The notes beneath the pieces were generated by a model. The model had not been told where the DNA came from. It did not search any database and was given only the letters and a program-made list of their open reading frames with translations. A stretch of 64,000 nt of DNA, from positions 154,894-218,893 of the forward strand of contig CAJXOF010000007.1 of assembly GCA_913057945.1 (NCBI GenBank), in the 5' to 3' direction. Positions within the stretch are counted from its first letter, which is position 1, and the number at the start of each line of letters is the position of its first letter. Below are positions 43,615 to 51,831 of the stretch, in pieces. The position numbers and the translations under genes were made by a program. Origin of the DNA: an uncultured Hyphomonadaceae bacterium. GTDB lineage: Bacteria; Pseudomonadota; Alphaproteobacteria; Caulobacterales; Hyphomonadaceae.

Positions 43615-43699
43615 ACTCCGGGATGGCGGATACAGGGACCTCCTGACTGCACAGACCTGAGCAGATCCAATTTGGCATCAGACCTTGATCCGGCGATCA

Positions 43700-43719
43700 C
43701 CCCTCGCTGACGCGAGGGG
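43700..43719. terminator. Hairpin after the regulator pair
   Basis: CCCCTCGC-TGAC-GCGAGGGG, perfect 8-bp stem, followed by GCTGTTTCG. Likely terminator for the DUF2285 genes. Confidence 0.55.
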
Positions 43720-43901
43720 GCTGTTTCGCGGGCGGCACGCCGCCAGCGGCCCGGCTCGTCTCCGGACCTCTGGTCTGCCCTTCCGGGCAGCCCAGCGGCA
43801 TGCGGGTGTCTCGCCGGTGATCGCGCCAGCCTGCGCTTCCCACTGACAAGCAGAGGGGTCGGAGGCTGCTCGGCCTGCATGAGCATTATGAGGCCGCTGG
43901 C

Positions 43902-44333
43902 TCAGGGGGTGTTCGGGTCGTTCAGCCATTTCCCGAATACGGTCACATCCTGGGCTTCATAACCGAGCGCCCCGTAGAAGGCTTCGGCATCGGCATTGCC
44001 GATGCGGACCATCAACTGGACTTTTCCGACATTCCGGCTTGCGAGCCACAGCTCGGCTTCGGCCATCATTTCGCGGCCATGACCATGACCCTGTCGCTCC
44101 GGTTCGACGGCGAGATAGTAGATCCATCCCCGGTGCCCGTCATGCCCGACCATAACTGACGCGATCAGATCATCCTCCCTGTAACCCACCATCAGCGTCG
44201 CTTCGCGGCTACGCACACACAGATCGATATCGGCCGACGGATCGTTCCACGGCCGCGTCAGGGCGCAGCGTTCCCATAGCGCAATCACAGCGTCGCGGTC
44301 CTGCTCGCGATAGGTGCGGATGTGTAGGCTCAT
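43902..44333 (-). CDS. GNAT-family N-acetyltransferase (YpeA-like)
   Basis: 143 residues from ATG 44333. GNAT fold: MSLHIRTYREQDRDAVIALW at the N-terminus, acetyl-CoA motif A as LAVEPERQGHGHGREMMAEA (R/Q-x-x-G-x-G/A), and AFYGALGYEAQDVTVFGKWL at the C-terminus, as in YpeA proteins. Substrate unknown. It is the only minus-strand gene between the regulators and ardA, a cargo gene of the ICE. Confidence 0.85.
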   Translation of the reverse strand: MSLHIRTYREQDRDAVIALWERCALTRPWNDPSADIDLCVRSREATLMVGYREDDLIASVMVGHDGHRGWIYYLAVEPERQGHGHGREMMAEAELWLASRNVGKVQLMVRIGNADAEAFYGALGYEAQDVTVFGKWLNDPNTP

Positions 44334-44456
44334 ATAGTCTGTCTTGCGGGATTCGGCTCGGTTGGCGCGTCCCGCGGCCTGCAACCGTCCGCCCGGCGTC
44401 CAGGACAGTCCCCCAATCAGACGAAGGTGGGCGGACGACCGGTCTGCCCGGACCCG

Positions 44457-44533
44457 CCGCTTGCGCAAGGCGACGGGGCTGAAGGCGTCTGGAAGTGGTC
44501 TCAGCGTCCTACCTTTCCGCCTTGCGCAACCGG
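44457..44533. repeat. Inverted pair of TTGCGCAA-centred repeats upstream of ardA
   Basis: CCGCTTGCGCAAGGCG (44457-44472) and CGCCTTGCGCAACCGG (44518-44533) are inverted copies (15 of 16) each centred on the palindrome TTGCGCAA. The 44334-44620 gap has no gene. Possible protein-binding site (ParB-like, regulator or nicking region). Confidence 0.5.
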
Positions 44534-44620
44534 CTAATGGGTCCGGCCTGCCGGCCTTCTCGCCGCCCACCCCCGCCTGATGCGGGAGGGACATTTGGGC
44601 GGGGAGACGAGACTGACGCC

Positions 44621-45184
44621 ATGACCACACCGCAACCTTCAGCCCCCCTTGCGGCAGACGCTGCACCCACATCTCCAGACCGGCCCCGTATCTATGTGGC
44701 CTGCCTTGCCGCCTACAATAATGGCTGCCTGCACGGGCGCTGGATCGACGCGACGACACCTGATGAGGTGATGGCCGAGGTTCGCGCCATGTTGGTGACG
44801 TCGCCGCTGCCGGACGCCGAAGAGTGGGCGATCCATGACTATGAAGGCTTCGAAGGCGCGCAGCTTTCCGAATATGCGAGCTTCGGGACAGTCTGTAATC
44901 TGGCCGATTTTATTGCCGAACATGGCAGGCTCGGCGCGCTGGTCCATCGCCATTTTGGCGACGACCTTGAGCAGGCCGTGGCGGCTTTCGACGATTACGC
45001 AGGCTGCTTTTCGAGCCGGGCAGACTTCGCCGAAGAACTCCACCGCGACACCGGGACGGAAATCCCCGCAGCCCTCGAATACTATATCGACTGGTCAGCG
45101 CTCGCCCGCGACATGGAGCTGAATGGCGACATCATGGTGTTCGAGACAGGGTTCGAAGACGTTCACGTTTTCTGGACGCGTTGA
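44621..45184 (+). CDS. ardA: ArdA antirestriction protein
   Basis: 187 residues from ATG 44621. ArdA signature: RIYVACLAAYNNGCLHGRWI at the N-terminus, then EEWAIHDYEGFEGAQLSEYA and the acidic DNA-mimic body (FIAEHGRLGALVHRHFGDDL; YYIDWSALARDMELNGDIMV). ArdA mimics bent B-DNA and blocks type I restriction enzymes on entry of conjugated DNA. First gene of an ICE leading-region operon (ardA, two small genes, parB). Confidence 0.95.
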   Translation: MTTPQPSAPLAADAAPTSPDRPRIYVACLAAYNNGCLHGRWIDATTPDEVMAEVRAMLVTSPLPDAEEWAIHDYEGFEGAQLSEYASFGTVCNLADFIAEHGRLGALVHRHFGDDLEQAVAAFDDYAGCFSSRADFAEELHRDTGTEIPAALEYYIDWSALARDMELNGDIMVFETGFEDVHVFWTR

Positions 45185-45189
45185 ACGCC

Positions 45190-45663
45190 ATGACCTTCAC
45201 CCAGCACTTCAACACCTACGCCTGCGAAGGCGATACGATCAGCTGCGAAGCCGAGGGCTTCACGGTCACGGCCCGGATTGTTGCCGACGATTGCCCCGAC
45301 GCGCCGGACCAGCGGCAGGACGGATTCTGGCCCTCGCTCTACAAGGACGCGCCCGGTTTTATTGGGCCGGGAAACGGATTCCGCCAGCGCTTCGCCGAGG
45401 CGCAGGCCAAGGCCGAAGCCGTGATGGAAGCATGGCGCAAGGGCGAGTGGTTCTATTGCGGGATCGTGCTTTCGGTCGAGCGCGACGGAATCGAACTGGA
45501 TCACCACGCCGCCAGCCTCTGGGGCGTCGAGTGGAATTATCCCGGCACGGACAATTGCTACCTCACCACTGTTGCGAACGAGCTGTTATCCGAGGCGCTG
45601 GACGCAGGCCGCGCCGCTGCGGCCCGGCTTGCTGCGACCGTGACGGGCTGGGCTTCGACATGA
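45190..45663 (+). CDS. Conserved ICE hypothetical protein
   Basis: 157 residues from ATG 45190 (TTG 45181 possible). Acidic, no signal peptide or membrane helix. Recognisable stretch FWPSLYKDAPGFIGPGNGF and an ending rich in Ala/Arg. Five bases after ardA, ATGA overlap with the next frame. I recognise it only as a type common next to ardA/parB in alphaproteobacterial ICEs; function unknown. Confidence 0.65.
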   Translation: MTFTQHFNTYACEGDTISCEAEGFTVTARIVADDCPDAPDQRQDGFWPSLYKDAPGFIGPGNGFRQRFAEAQAKAEAVMEAWRKGEWFYCGIVLSVERDGIELDHHAASLWGVEWNYPGTDNCYLTTVANELLSEALDAGRAAAARLAATVTGWAST

Positions 45664-45914
45664 GCGTTGCCCGCACCGTCACTGAATTGCTTGGCCCAAG
45701 GCCGCGCATGACGCTCGTCATTGCCGAGGCCCAGGTCGCCGAAATCTGGGTCGAGGGCCGCGCGCCCCTGATCACGATCCGCGACTATGACTGGGGCGAG
45801 ACCGACCCAGAAGCCTGCCGCGACAGCGAGGGCTTTCCCTTCACCAAGATCAACTGGAGAGGCCCTGCATGGGCGCTGGGTCTCTCGCTTCACCCGCCAG
45901 AAAAGGAGACCCCC
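45660..45914 (+). CDS. Small ORF running in frame into parB
   Basis: Starts with ATGA overlap on the previous gene and reads MSVARTVTELLGPRPRMTLV, ITIRDYDWGETDPEACRDSE and INWRGPAWALGLSLHPPEKE. It has no stop codon of its own: the frame continues into parB at 45915. Either translation gives an 85-residue extension on ParB (673 residues total), or the gene lost its stop by a small indel. ParB has its own strong ribosome site inside this ORF's 3' end, so two nested products are possible. Function unknown. Confidence 0.5.
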
Positions 45915-47681
45915 ATGGCACAGCCCGACCTTAGACACATCCCGCTCGACGAGCTTCGGATTTCAAAACTCAATATGCGTCATGGACGAAAGAAACCGGA
46001 CGTGTCCGACATCCTGCCATCAATCCGCGAGAGCGGTTTGCGGCAGACTTTGCTGGTCCGCCGCGAGGGCAAGTATTATGGCGTCATCGCCGGACGCCGC
46101 CGCTTCTTCGCGTTGAAAGAAATCGCCAAGGAGACAGGCGAGACGCCGCTGGTCCCCTGCGCGATCATGACCGAGAAGGATGCGGCGTCCGCGATTGCCG
46201 CCTCCGTCATCGAGAATGTCGGACGCCTGCCAGCGACAGAAATGGAGCAATATGAAGCGTTCAAACGGCTGCATGAGGAAGGCAAGGCAGTGGAGGATAT
46301 CGCCGCCTTCTTCGGCGTGACCGAGCTTATGGTGCGGCGTGTGCTCGCGCTTGCTTCGCTCGCCGAGCCGATCCGCAAGCTCTACGCCGAGGACGAGCTG
46401 GACCGTGAAACGATCCGCGCGCTGACGCTCGCCACGCCCGACCAGCAGGCCGAATGGCTTCGCCTCTTCGAGAGCGAAACCGAACGCGCCCCGATGGGCC
46501 GGTCGTGCAAGGCATGGATAACGGGCGGGACCACGATCACCACCGACAAGGCCTTGTTCGATCTTGATGCCTATGAAGGACAGGTCACTGCCGACCTCTT
46601 TGGCGAGCATGGCGTCTTTGCGGATGCGGATCAGTTCTGGCAGGCACAATCCGCCACGATTGCCGAGCGGGTCGAGGCCTACAAGGAAGACGGCTGGAGC
46701 GATGTCATCTGCCTTGAGCGCGGGGCGTATTTCCACCGCTGGGAATATGTCCAGTGCGCCAAGGAAGATGGCGGGAAGGTCTTCATCGAAATCCGCCATG
46801 ACGGGACGGTCCAGCTCCACGAGGGACAGCTGACCTCCGCCGAGGCCCGTAAGCGGCAACAGGGTTCGAAAGGTGACAGCGACGCCGTTCCGGCAGCCGT
46901 TCGGCCAGAAATGTCCGGCCCGCTTGCGGAATACATCCTGCTTCATCGCCACGCTGCTGCTCAGGCGAGTTTGGCCACATCACCCGCGATTGCTCTCCGC
47001 TTGATGGTCGCGCATGCGATGGCGGGGAGCGCGCTCTGGGACGTGCGTCCTCACGAGCTTCGCGTCCGGAAAGATGAGACGCAAGCGAGCGTCGAAGGCT
47101 CGGCATCTGTGGCTGCACTCGCCGAAAAGAAGGTTCAGACTGACGCCCTGTTCAAGGCGCTGAACGTCAATCCGGCCCTTCGCCGGAACGGCGACGACTA
47201 CCGCGTGTGCGAGCTTTTCTCTGCGCTGCTCGCCATGTCGGATGAAGAAGTCCTGACGGTTCTGGCAAGCGTCATGGCCCGGGCGCTCGAGGCCGGGAAT
47301 GGCATTGTCGAAGCCGTCCTGCATGTCTGCGGCACCGACCTTTCGGCGGCGTGGAAGCCCGACGATGTGTTCTTCGATCTCACGAAGGACAAGCGCGCCA
47401 TCAATGCGATGATCGGAGATATTGCGACCCTGTCGCTCGCGGAATCGTGCCGCGCCGAGACGGGCAAGGCGCAGAAACAGGAGCTTGCGAACCGGATCAG
47501 CGGGGAGGGTTGCGAGGCCAATCCTGACTGGCGACCGGGCTGGATGCAGGTGCCACCGACCCGCCTTGTCGACGGGGCCGGATCACCGCCCGCCGATGCG
47601 TGGACACGGATTGCGAGCCTGTTCGAAGCGGGGGCGGAAAACGCGTCCGATGAGACGCCTGAGCATCAGGACGCTGCCTGA
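45915..47681 (+). CDS. ParB/RepB/Spo0J-family partition-like protein
   Basis: 588 residues from ATG 45915 with AAAAGGAGACCCCC upstream. ParB N-terminal domain: HIPLDELRISKLNMRHGRKK, box YGVIAGRRRFFALKEI (the CTPase arginine patch, G-R-R-R), VIENVGRLPATEMEQYEAFK, and an HTH (VEDIAAFFGVTELMVRRVLA). The long C-terminal part (about 250-588) is typical of the plasmid/ICE subfamily. ICE ParB-like proteins may stabilise the element or act as regulators or nucleases. No parA is adjacent in the window, which is unusual for true segregation. Confidence 0.88.
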   Translation: MAQPDLRHIPLDELRISKLNMRHGRKKPDVSDILPSIRESGLRQTLLVRREGKYYGVIAGRRRFFALKEIAKETGETPLVPCAIMTEKDAASAIAASVIENVGRLPATEMEQYEAFKRLHEEGKAVEDIAAFFGVTELMVRRVLALASLAEPIRKLYAEDELDRETIRALTLATPDQQAEWLRLFESETERAPMGRSCKAWITGGTTITTDKALFDLDAYEGQVTADLFGEHGVFADADQFWQAQSATIAERVEAYKEDGWSDVICLERGAYFHRWEYVQCAKEDGGKVFIEIRHDGTVQLHEGQLTSAEARKRQQGSKGDSDAVPAAVRPEMSGPLAEYILLHRHAAAQASLATSPAIALRLMVAHAMAGSALWDVRPHELRVRKDETQASVEGSASVAALAEKKVQTDALFKALNVNPALRRNGDDYRVCELFSALLAMSDEEVLTVLASVMARALEAGNGIVEAVLHVCGTDLSAAWKPDDVFFDLTKDKRAINAMIGDIATLSLAESCRAETGKAQKQELANRISGEGCEANPDWRPGWMQVPPTRLVDGAGSPPADAWTRIASLFEAGAENASDETPEHQDAA

Positions 47682-47712
47682 ATAATCGTCTCCTGTTCAG
47701 CCAGCTTGAGGA

Positions 47713-47739
47713 GCCGCCCGGTGCCTGTCACCGGGCGGC
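47713..47739 (+). terminator. Rho-independent terminator of the ardA-parB operon
   Basis: GCCGCCCGGTG-CCTGT-CACCGGGCGGC followed by TTTCC: perfect 11-bp stem with a 5-base loop, 32 bases after the parB stop. Confidence 0.85.
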
Positions 47740-48139
47740 TTTCCGCTTTCTGAGGCTGGGGATTGTGGCTCCGATACCTGGGCGACCCATGAAAATGCCT
47801 TCAAAAAAAATCGCGCGTCTTGAGGTCTCGATGGACAATCGAGACGCGTGTGATGAGGGGTCTGATTTCTTCCCGAAAAGCGTGTCACTGACCCCTTGTT
47901 TCCGTCTTTGCCTTGAAGACCTGGACGCGGACTGAGCGGCCATGAAACCGCCTGCGGCGAAGAAATTTCCCCGCCGCTTTGCGGCTCCTCGCGCAGCAAA
48001 TTTCATCGCCCCAGGCGGTGCTCCGCATGCGCTTCGCCCCTATCGGGTTCTAGCCGCTCAGCCCCCGTCCGGGCGGTCCGGCGTCGACGGGGACAAGGGG
48101 TCCCCGGGAGACACGCCAAGGAAAGTAAAGGAGACCCCT
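47740..48139. other. 400-base non-coding stretch with an inverted repeat
   Basis: No convincing gene (a long frame here is only an upstream extension of the DUF736 gene). It contains the perfect hairpin GTCTCGAT-GGACA-ATCGAGAC (47825-47845) and a C/G-rich leader before DUF736 with the ribosome site AAAGGAGACCCC. The hairpin could be a parS-like or oriT-type inverted repeat or a regulatory site; nothing in the sequence decides. Confidence 0.45.
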
Positions 48140-48463
48140 ATGGCAAACGCACTCGGATATGTCAGCGAGACCAAGTCCGGCTTTGAAGGCACCCTCGCAA
48201 TGATGAACCTCTCTGCCGCAATCCGCATCGAGAAGAATGCAGAAAAGACCGAAGAAGGACATCCGGACTACCGCATCTATGCCGGTGAAACCTCGACCGA
48301 AATCGGCGGCGGCTGGATGCGCAAGTCGAAGGCATCGGGACGCGACTATGTCTCGCTGACGCTGGCAGACCCGCAGATCGGACCGCGCCGGATTTTCGCA
48401 AACCTCGCCCCGGTCAAGGGCAAGAAAGGCCGGCACGTCATTCTCTGGAACGCGCGCGACTAG
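48140..48463 (+). CDS. DUF736 protein
   Basis: 107 residues, ATG 48140 after AAAGGAGACCCCT. DUF736 signature: ALGYVSETKSGFEGTLAMMN, then YRIYAGETSTEIGGGWMRKS and DYVSLTLADPQIGPRRIFAN, with the C-terminal KGKKGRHVILWNARD. DUF736 proteins are small, widespread in alphaproteobacterial ICEs and plasmids near traF/relaxase genes; biochemical role unknown, perhaps single-strand DNA or RNA binding. Own terminator follows. Confidence 0.9.
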   Translation: MANALGYVSETKSGFEGTLAMMNLSAAIRIEKNAEKTEEGHPDYRIYAGETSTEIGGGWMRKSKASGRDYVSLTLADPQIGPRRIFANLAPVKGKKGRHVILWNARD

Positions 48464-48485
48464 GGTAGATCACAGCCTTGCCAAG

Positions 48486-48511
48486 CCGCTCCGGAGACAC
48501 CTCCGGAGCGG
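48486..48511 (+). terminator. Terminator of the DUF736 gene
   Basis: CCGCTCCGGAG-ACAC-CTCCGGAGCGG, perfect 11-bp stem, then TCTTCTTTC. Confidence 0.85.
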
Positions 48512-48703
48512 TCTTCTTTCATGCCGAAAGGGTCTGCAACGAAGGTGCTGATACGCCTATCAGCGCTGCATTCTAACGTGAGGTTTCTTTGGGGATTCAA
48601 GGGTGTCGCGAGCGTGTGGTGCAAGTTAGACACTCTTAATCTGAGGATGAGTTGGCAGTCTGTCAGGGCTTCGAGTTGCGTAGAGGAAAGGAGAAGCAAC
48701 GCT

Positions 48704-48958
48704 ATGACAGAGACAAATAGAAGTGGAGAGGAGCTTCGACCCAAATCAAACCTCCCAACCCCGACCGAATGGATGAACACGGATGAAACCGCTGACCATC
48801 TCGGCCTCAAACCGAAGACCCTGGTCAATATGCGTTCGCTGGGAACAGGCCCGGTTTATCACAAGATCGGCGCCAAGGTCTGGTATCGCGGCAAGGACAT
48901 CATCGCTTACACCAATGGACGTAGGTTCATGGGGACAGGCCTTCGCGATGAGTCGTAG
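48704..48958 (+). CDS. RdfS/AlpA-like excisionase (recombination directionality factor)
   Basis: 84 residues from ATG 48704 with GGAAAGGAG upstream. Winged-HTH of the AlpA/MerR-like excisionase type: MNTDETADHLGLKPKTLVNM then RSLGTGPVYHKIGAKVWYRG. In ICEMlSym(R7A) the protein RdfS has this fold, stimulates excision, is activated by FseA, and precedes traF and the relaxase gene, exactly the order here. The 190-base leader (48512-48703) should hold its regulated promoter. Confidence 0.8.
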   Translation: MTETNRSGEELRPKSNLPTPTEWMNTDETADHLGLKPKTLVNMRSLGTGPVYHKIGAKVWYRGKDIIAYTNGRRFMGTGLRDES

Positions 48959-49643
48959 AATCGCGTTGTTAGGCATGGGATGCGGGCTAGGCCTCATGGT
49001 CTCCGCCAGCATTATCAACCGGTCCGACTTCATCTGGAACCGGACGGAAAGCATGCCCAAGGGCCTTTACTTTGTTGACCGGTCGGCGCGAATTTCGACA
49101 GGCGATCTGGTAGCGTTTGCGCCCTCGGATGAGGTTCGACATTGGCTGAACGATGAGGGAATTGTTGGCTCCGACTGGCCCTTGTTGAAGCATGTTGCGG
49201 GCCTATCCGGTGACGAGATTTGCAGATGCGATACGCAGGTCTCCATCAACGGGATCACATCTGTTGATGCGCTCAAAGTAACCGAGTCCGGCAGCGCCCT
49301 TCCCGTCTGGCAGGGCTGTCAGACCCTCAAAGCCGGCGACGTTTTCCTGCTCAACTCTCATCCCCTGTCAGTCGATGGACGATACTTCGGCGTTCAGGAC
49401 GGCGCGCGCATCATTGGCGTCGCCAGGTCCATATGGACTTATGGCAACCGGTCGGCTGAGGATCAGGCGACCGTCAAAGCGATAGATAGCGGGACGGGAA
49501 TGGCTTCTGTGTCCCGGAGGGCAAGATTAAGGGAGTGTCACCCAGCGACACTTAACCCATTGTCTGCACATCCCTTTTTGTGTGACCCGGCGCCGGAAGG
49601 CGGGTGCACGGATTTGCAATCCGCTGCGCGCTTGGAGCCGTGA
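48948..49643 (+). CDS. traF: TraF S26-type conjugation signal peptidase
   Basis: 231 residues from ATG 48948, overlapping rdfS by 11 bases. N-terminal membrane helix (IALLGMGCGLGLMVSASII), catalytic Ser35 in TESMPKGLYFVD and Lys81 in LLKHVAGLSGDEIC, the S26 Ser-Lys dyad. Later GDVFLLNSHPLSVDGRYFG is a family motif. TraF of RP4 cyclises the TrbC pilin, and a trbC gene is present at 62898. The last 50 residues (SVSRRARLRECHPATLNPLS) look like an extension before the relaxase start. Confidence 0.9.
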   Translation: MSRRIALLGMGCGLGLMVSASIINRSDFIWNRTESMPKGLYFVDRSARISTGDLVAFAPSDEVRHWLNDEGIVGSDWPLLKHVAGLSGDEICRCDTQVSINGITSVDALKVTESGSALPVWQGCQTLKAGDVFLLNSHPLSVDGRYFGVQDGARIIGVARSIWTYGNRSAEDQATVKAIDSGTGMASVSRRARLRECHPATLNPLSAHPFLCDPAPEGGCTDLQSAARLEP

Positions 49644-51577
49644 GCGACGATTTCGACTTCGTTCCGCGCCTTGGAAAGATCAGGTCGCAGGGCAAGGTAA
49701 AGACCCAGCTGAAGCGGCTGAAACGTGTCGTCGCGAAGGGGCGGCTTGGAACGCGCGGCCGCAAGTCTCTGGCACCGGGAGCGGTGCGTCACGCGGGGCG
49801 TGGAAAAGTACAGGCCGCGCTCGCACGGCACTGGTCCAACCAGCGGACCCGGCGCGTCATTGTGAAGGTGCATATTGCGCGGGCAGGTCCAAGCGGCGCG
49901 GCGAGCTTTGCAAAGCATGTCGCCTACATCCGCCGGGAAGGTGCCGGGCGCGAGGGTGAGCGCGGAAAGCTCTATGACCGGAGCGTGGATGAAGCGGATG
50001 CAAAGGCGTTCAATGATCGGGCTGATGAGGACAGGCGGCAGTTCAGGCTGATCGTCTCGCCGGAAGACGCAGATCAGATGAAGGATCTGACGCGGTTCAC
50101 GCGGGAGTTCATGAGCCAGGTCGAGAAGGATCTCGGCCGCCGGCTCGATTGGGTCGCGGCCAATCATCACGACACCGCGCAGCCGCATGTGCATATCGTG
50201 ATCCGCGGTGGGAACACGCGGAATGGCGAACTGCTGATCGACCGCAAATACATCACGCAGGGATTTCGGGCGCGGGCGCAGGAGCTGGTGACGCTCGAAC
50301 TTGGCCAGAGGCGGCTTCGGGAAATGGCGGCGGCGAGGTCGAACGAGGCCGAGCGCGAGGCGCTGACTGCGATCGATCATGACATTGCACGGTCGCTGGC
50401 GGATGGACGTTACACGCCGGAGACTCAACGGGGCGGATTGTCGAGGTTCGATGGCGCGGTCGTTAATCGCCGACTTCGGTTCCTTCGGACGCTCGATCTT
50501 GCAGCACGACACAAGAATGGCAGCTGGGCCATGCAAGATGGTTGGCAGGATACGCTGCGGGCACTGGGCAGACGTGGGGACATCATTCGGTCACTCGCCA
50601 ACCTCGAGGGTCGCAATATCGATGCGTCACGTCTGTATGCCCTACCCCGTGAATTGGGCTCTGCTGGCGAAGTGCTGGGGCGCCTTGCCGCCACCTTGCC
50701 GGGTGACGAATTGCGGAACGGCACGACGGCGCTGATCGAAGCGCTCGACGGACGGGTCTGGTCAATCGAGATGACAGAGCAAGAAGCGGCTCAATTGCCG
50801 AAGCCTGGCGGGATTGTTTCGGTTTGGCGGAAACCAATCGAGCCGAAGCCGGCGGACCGGACGATAGCAGCGATCGCGGAGCGTAACGGTGGGGTGTACT
50901 CGGACGAGTTGCATGGGGCCGCGGATCCATCGAGTTCGCCGGCGTACCGGCTTGCTCACAAACGTCGGCTGGAGGCGCTGAGGCGGCTTGGTGTTGTGCA
51001 GCGGAATACGGATGGCACCTGGGTAGTCCCAGCAGACTTCCAGGAACGTGCGTTGCAGGCCGATGCGAGAAAGCACGGCCTCGTCGTCGATGTTCGCTCC
51101 TGGCTGCCGATTGGAGCGCTTGTTGAACGACAAGCAGAGACGTGGCTGGATCGGATGAACGCTGATGTGTTGGATGGCGCAGCAGGTCCATTCGCGGCCG
51201 AGCTACGAAAATCGGTAAACATCCGGAGGGCTTGGCTGCGAAGCGAAGGCTACGCGCTTGATCAGAACGGCCAGCTGATACGAGCAGTCGCAGATCGCCT
51301 CAGGAAAGAGGAGTTTCAAATCGCAGCGAAAGTGGAAGCGGCACGCCTCGGACTGCCACACATTCAGCCGGAAAATTGGACCAGTTTTTCAGGAATCTAT
51401 TCGCGGAAAATCGAGTTAGCTCAAGGAGAGTTCGCAACTATTGTGGGGCGCGACAGTTTTGCGCTGGTTCCTGTACCCCGTCAGCGCTTGGACTGGCATC
51501 GGCGCGCAATTTTGCTGAATCACGCAAATCGATCGATTCGGTGGCGCTTGGGCAGAGATACATCGCGAAGCACTTGA
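49640..51577 (+). CDS. VirD2/DUF3363-type relaxase (RlxS-like)
   Basis: 645 residues from GTG 49640 (GTGA overlap with traF). The N-terminus (DDFDFVPRLGKIRSQGKVKT) and basic linker are typical of DUF3363 relaxases. The catalytic core has the metal-binding triad NHHDTAQPHVHIVIRGGNTR (about residue 175). A long accessory region ends with YSRKIELAQGEFATIVGRDS. The usual C-terminal end of the family is not obvious after FALVPV, so the last 30 residues may be altered. It nicks oriT and pilots the ICE strand. The oriT itself is not identified. Confidence 0.9.
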   Translation: MSDDFDFVPRLGKIRSQGKVKTQLKRLKRVVAKGRLGTRGRKSLAPGAVRHAGRGKVQAALARHWSNQRTRRVIVKVHIARAGPSGAASFAKHVAYIRREGAGREGERGKLYDRSVDEADAKAFNDRADEDRRQFRLIVSPEDADQMKDLTRFTREFMSQVEKDLGRRLDWVAANHHDTAQPHVHIVIRGGNTRNGELLIDRKYITQGFRARAQELVTLELGQRRLREMAAARSNEAEREALTAIDHDIARSLADGRYTPETQRGGLSRFDGAVVNRRLRFLRTLDLAARHKNGSWAMQDGWQDTLRALGRRGDIIRSLANLEGRNIDASRLYALPRELGSAGEVLGRLAATLPGDELRNGTTALIEALDGRVWSIEMTEQEAAQLPKPGGIVSVWRKPIEPKPADRTIAAIAERNGGVYSDELHGAADPSSSPAYRLAHKRRLEALRRLGVVQRNTDGTWVVPADFQERALQADARKHGLVVDVRSWLPIGALVERQAETWLDRMNADVLDGAAGPFAAELRKSVNIRRAWLRSEGYALDQNGQLIRAVADRLRKEEFQIAAKVEAARLGLPHIQPENWTSFSGIYSRKIELAQGEFATIVGRDSFALVPVPRQRLDWHRRAILLNHANRSIRWRLGRDTSRST

Positions 51578-51831
51578 TATCCCAAGTTCGCAATTCCGAG
51601 TTCGTTCGATTATGCGGTTTGGCACTGGGGAAATTGCAGAGACAGACTATGGCAATGAGTGTCTTTATTCGGATGTTATCGCCGCGACCAGAAACCGATG
51701 CTCATGATCGGCATAGTACTATTGCGTTGCATACCGAAGAACATGGTGGAACCGTCGCAGTTTAACTTAGTTTGACGGTCCTTCGCTCCGTTCAGCAGAT
51801 TGTAACCTAACAATTGCCGCAGTGATTTTCG

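Noticed and set aside
47942..48139. N-terminal extension of the DUF736 frame
   Set aside because: The extension is low-complexity Pro/Arg sequence and the strong ribosome site plus conserved N-terminus are at 48140.
51376..51765. 129-residue frame after the relaxase
   Set aside because: Overlaps the relaxase end, no ribosome site, no recognisable domain. I considered that it might be a displaced relaxase C-terminus but found no matching motif.
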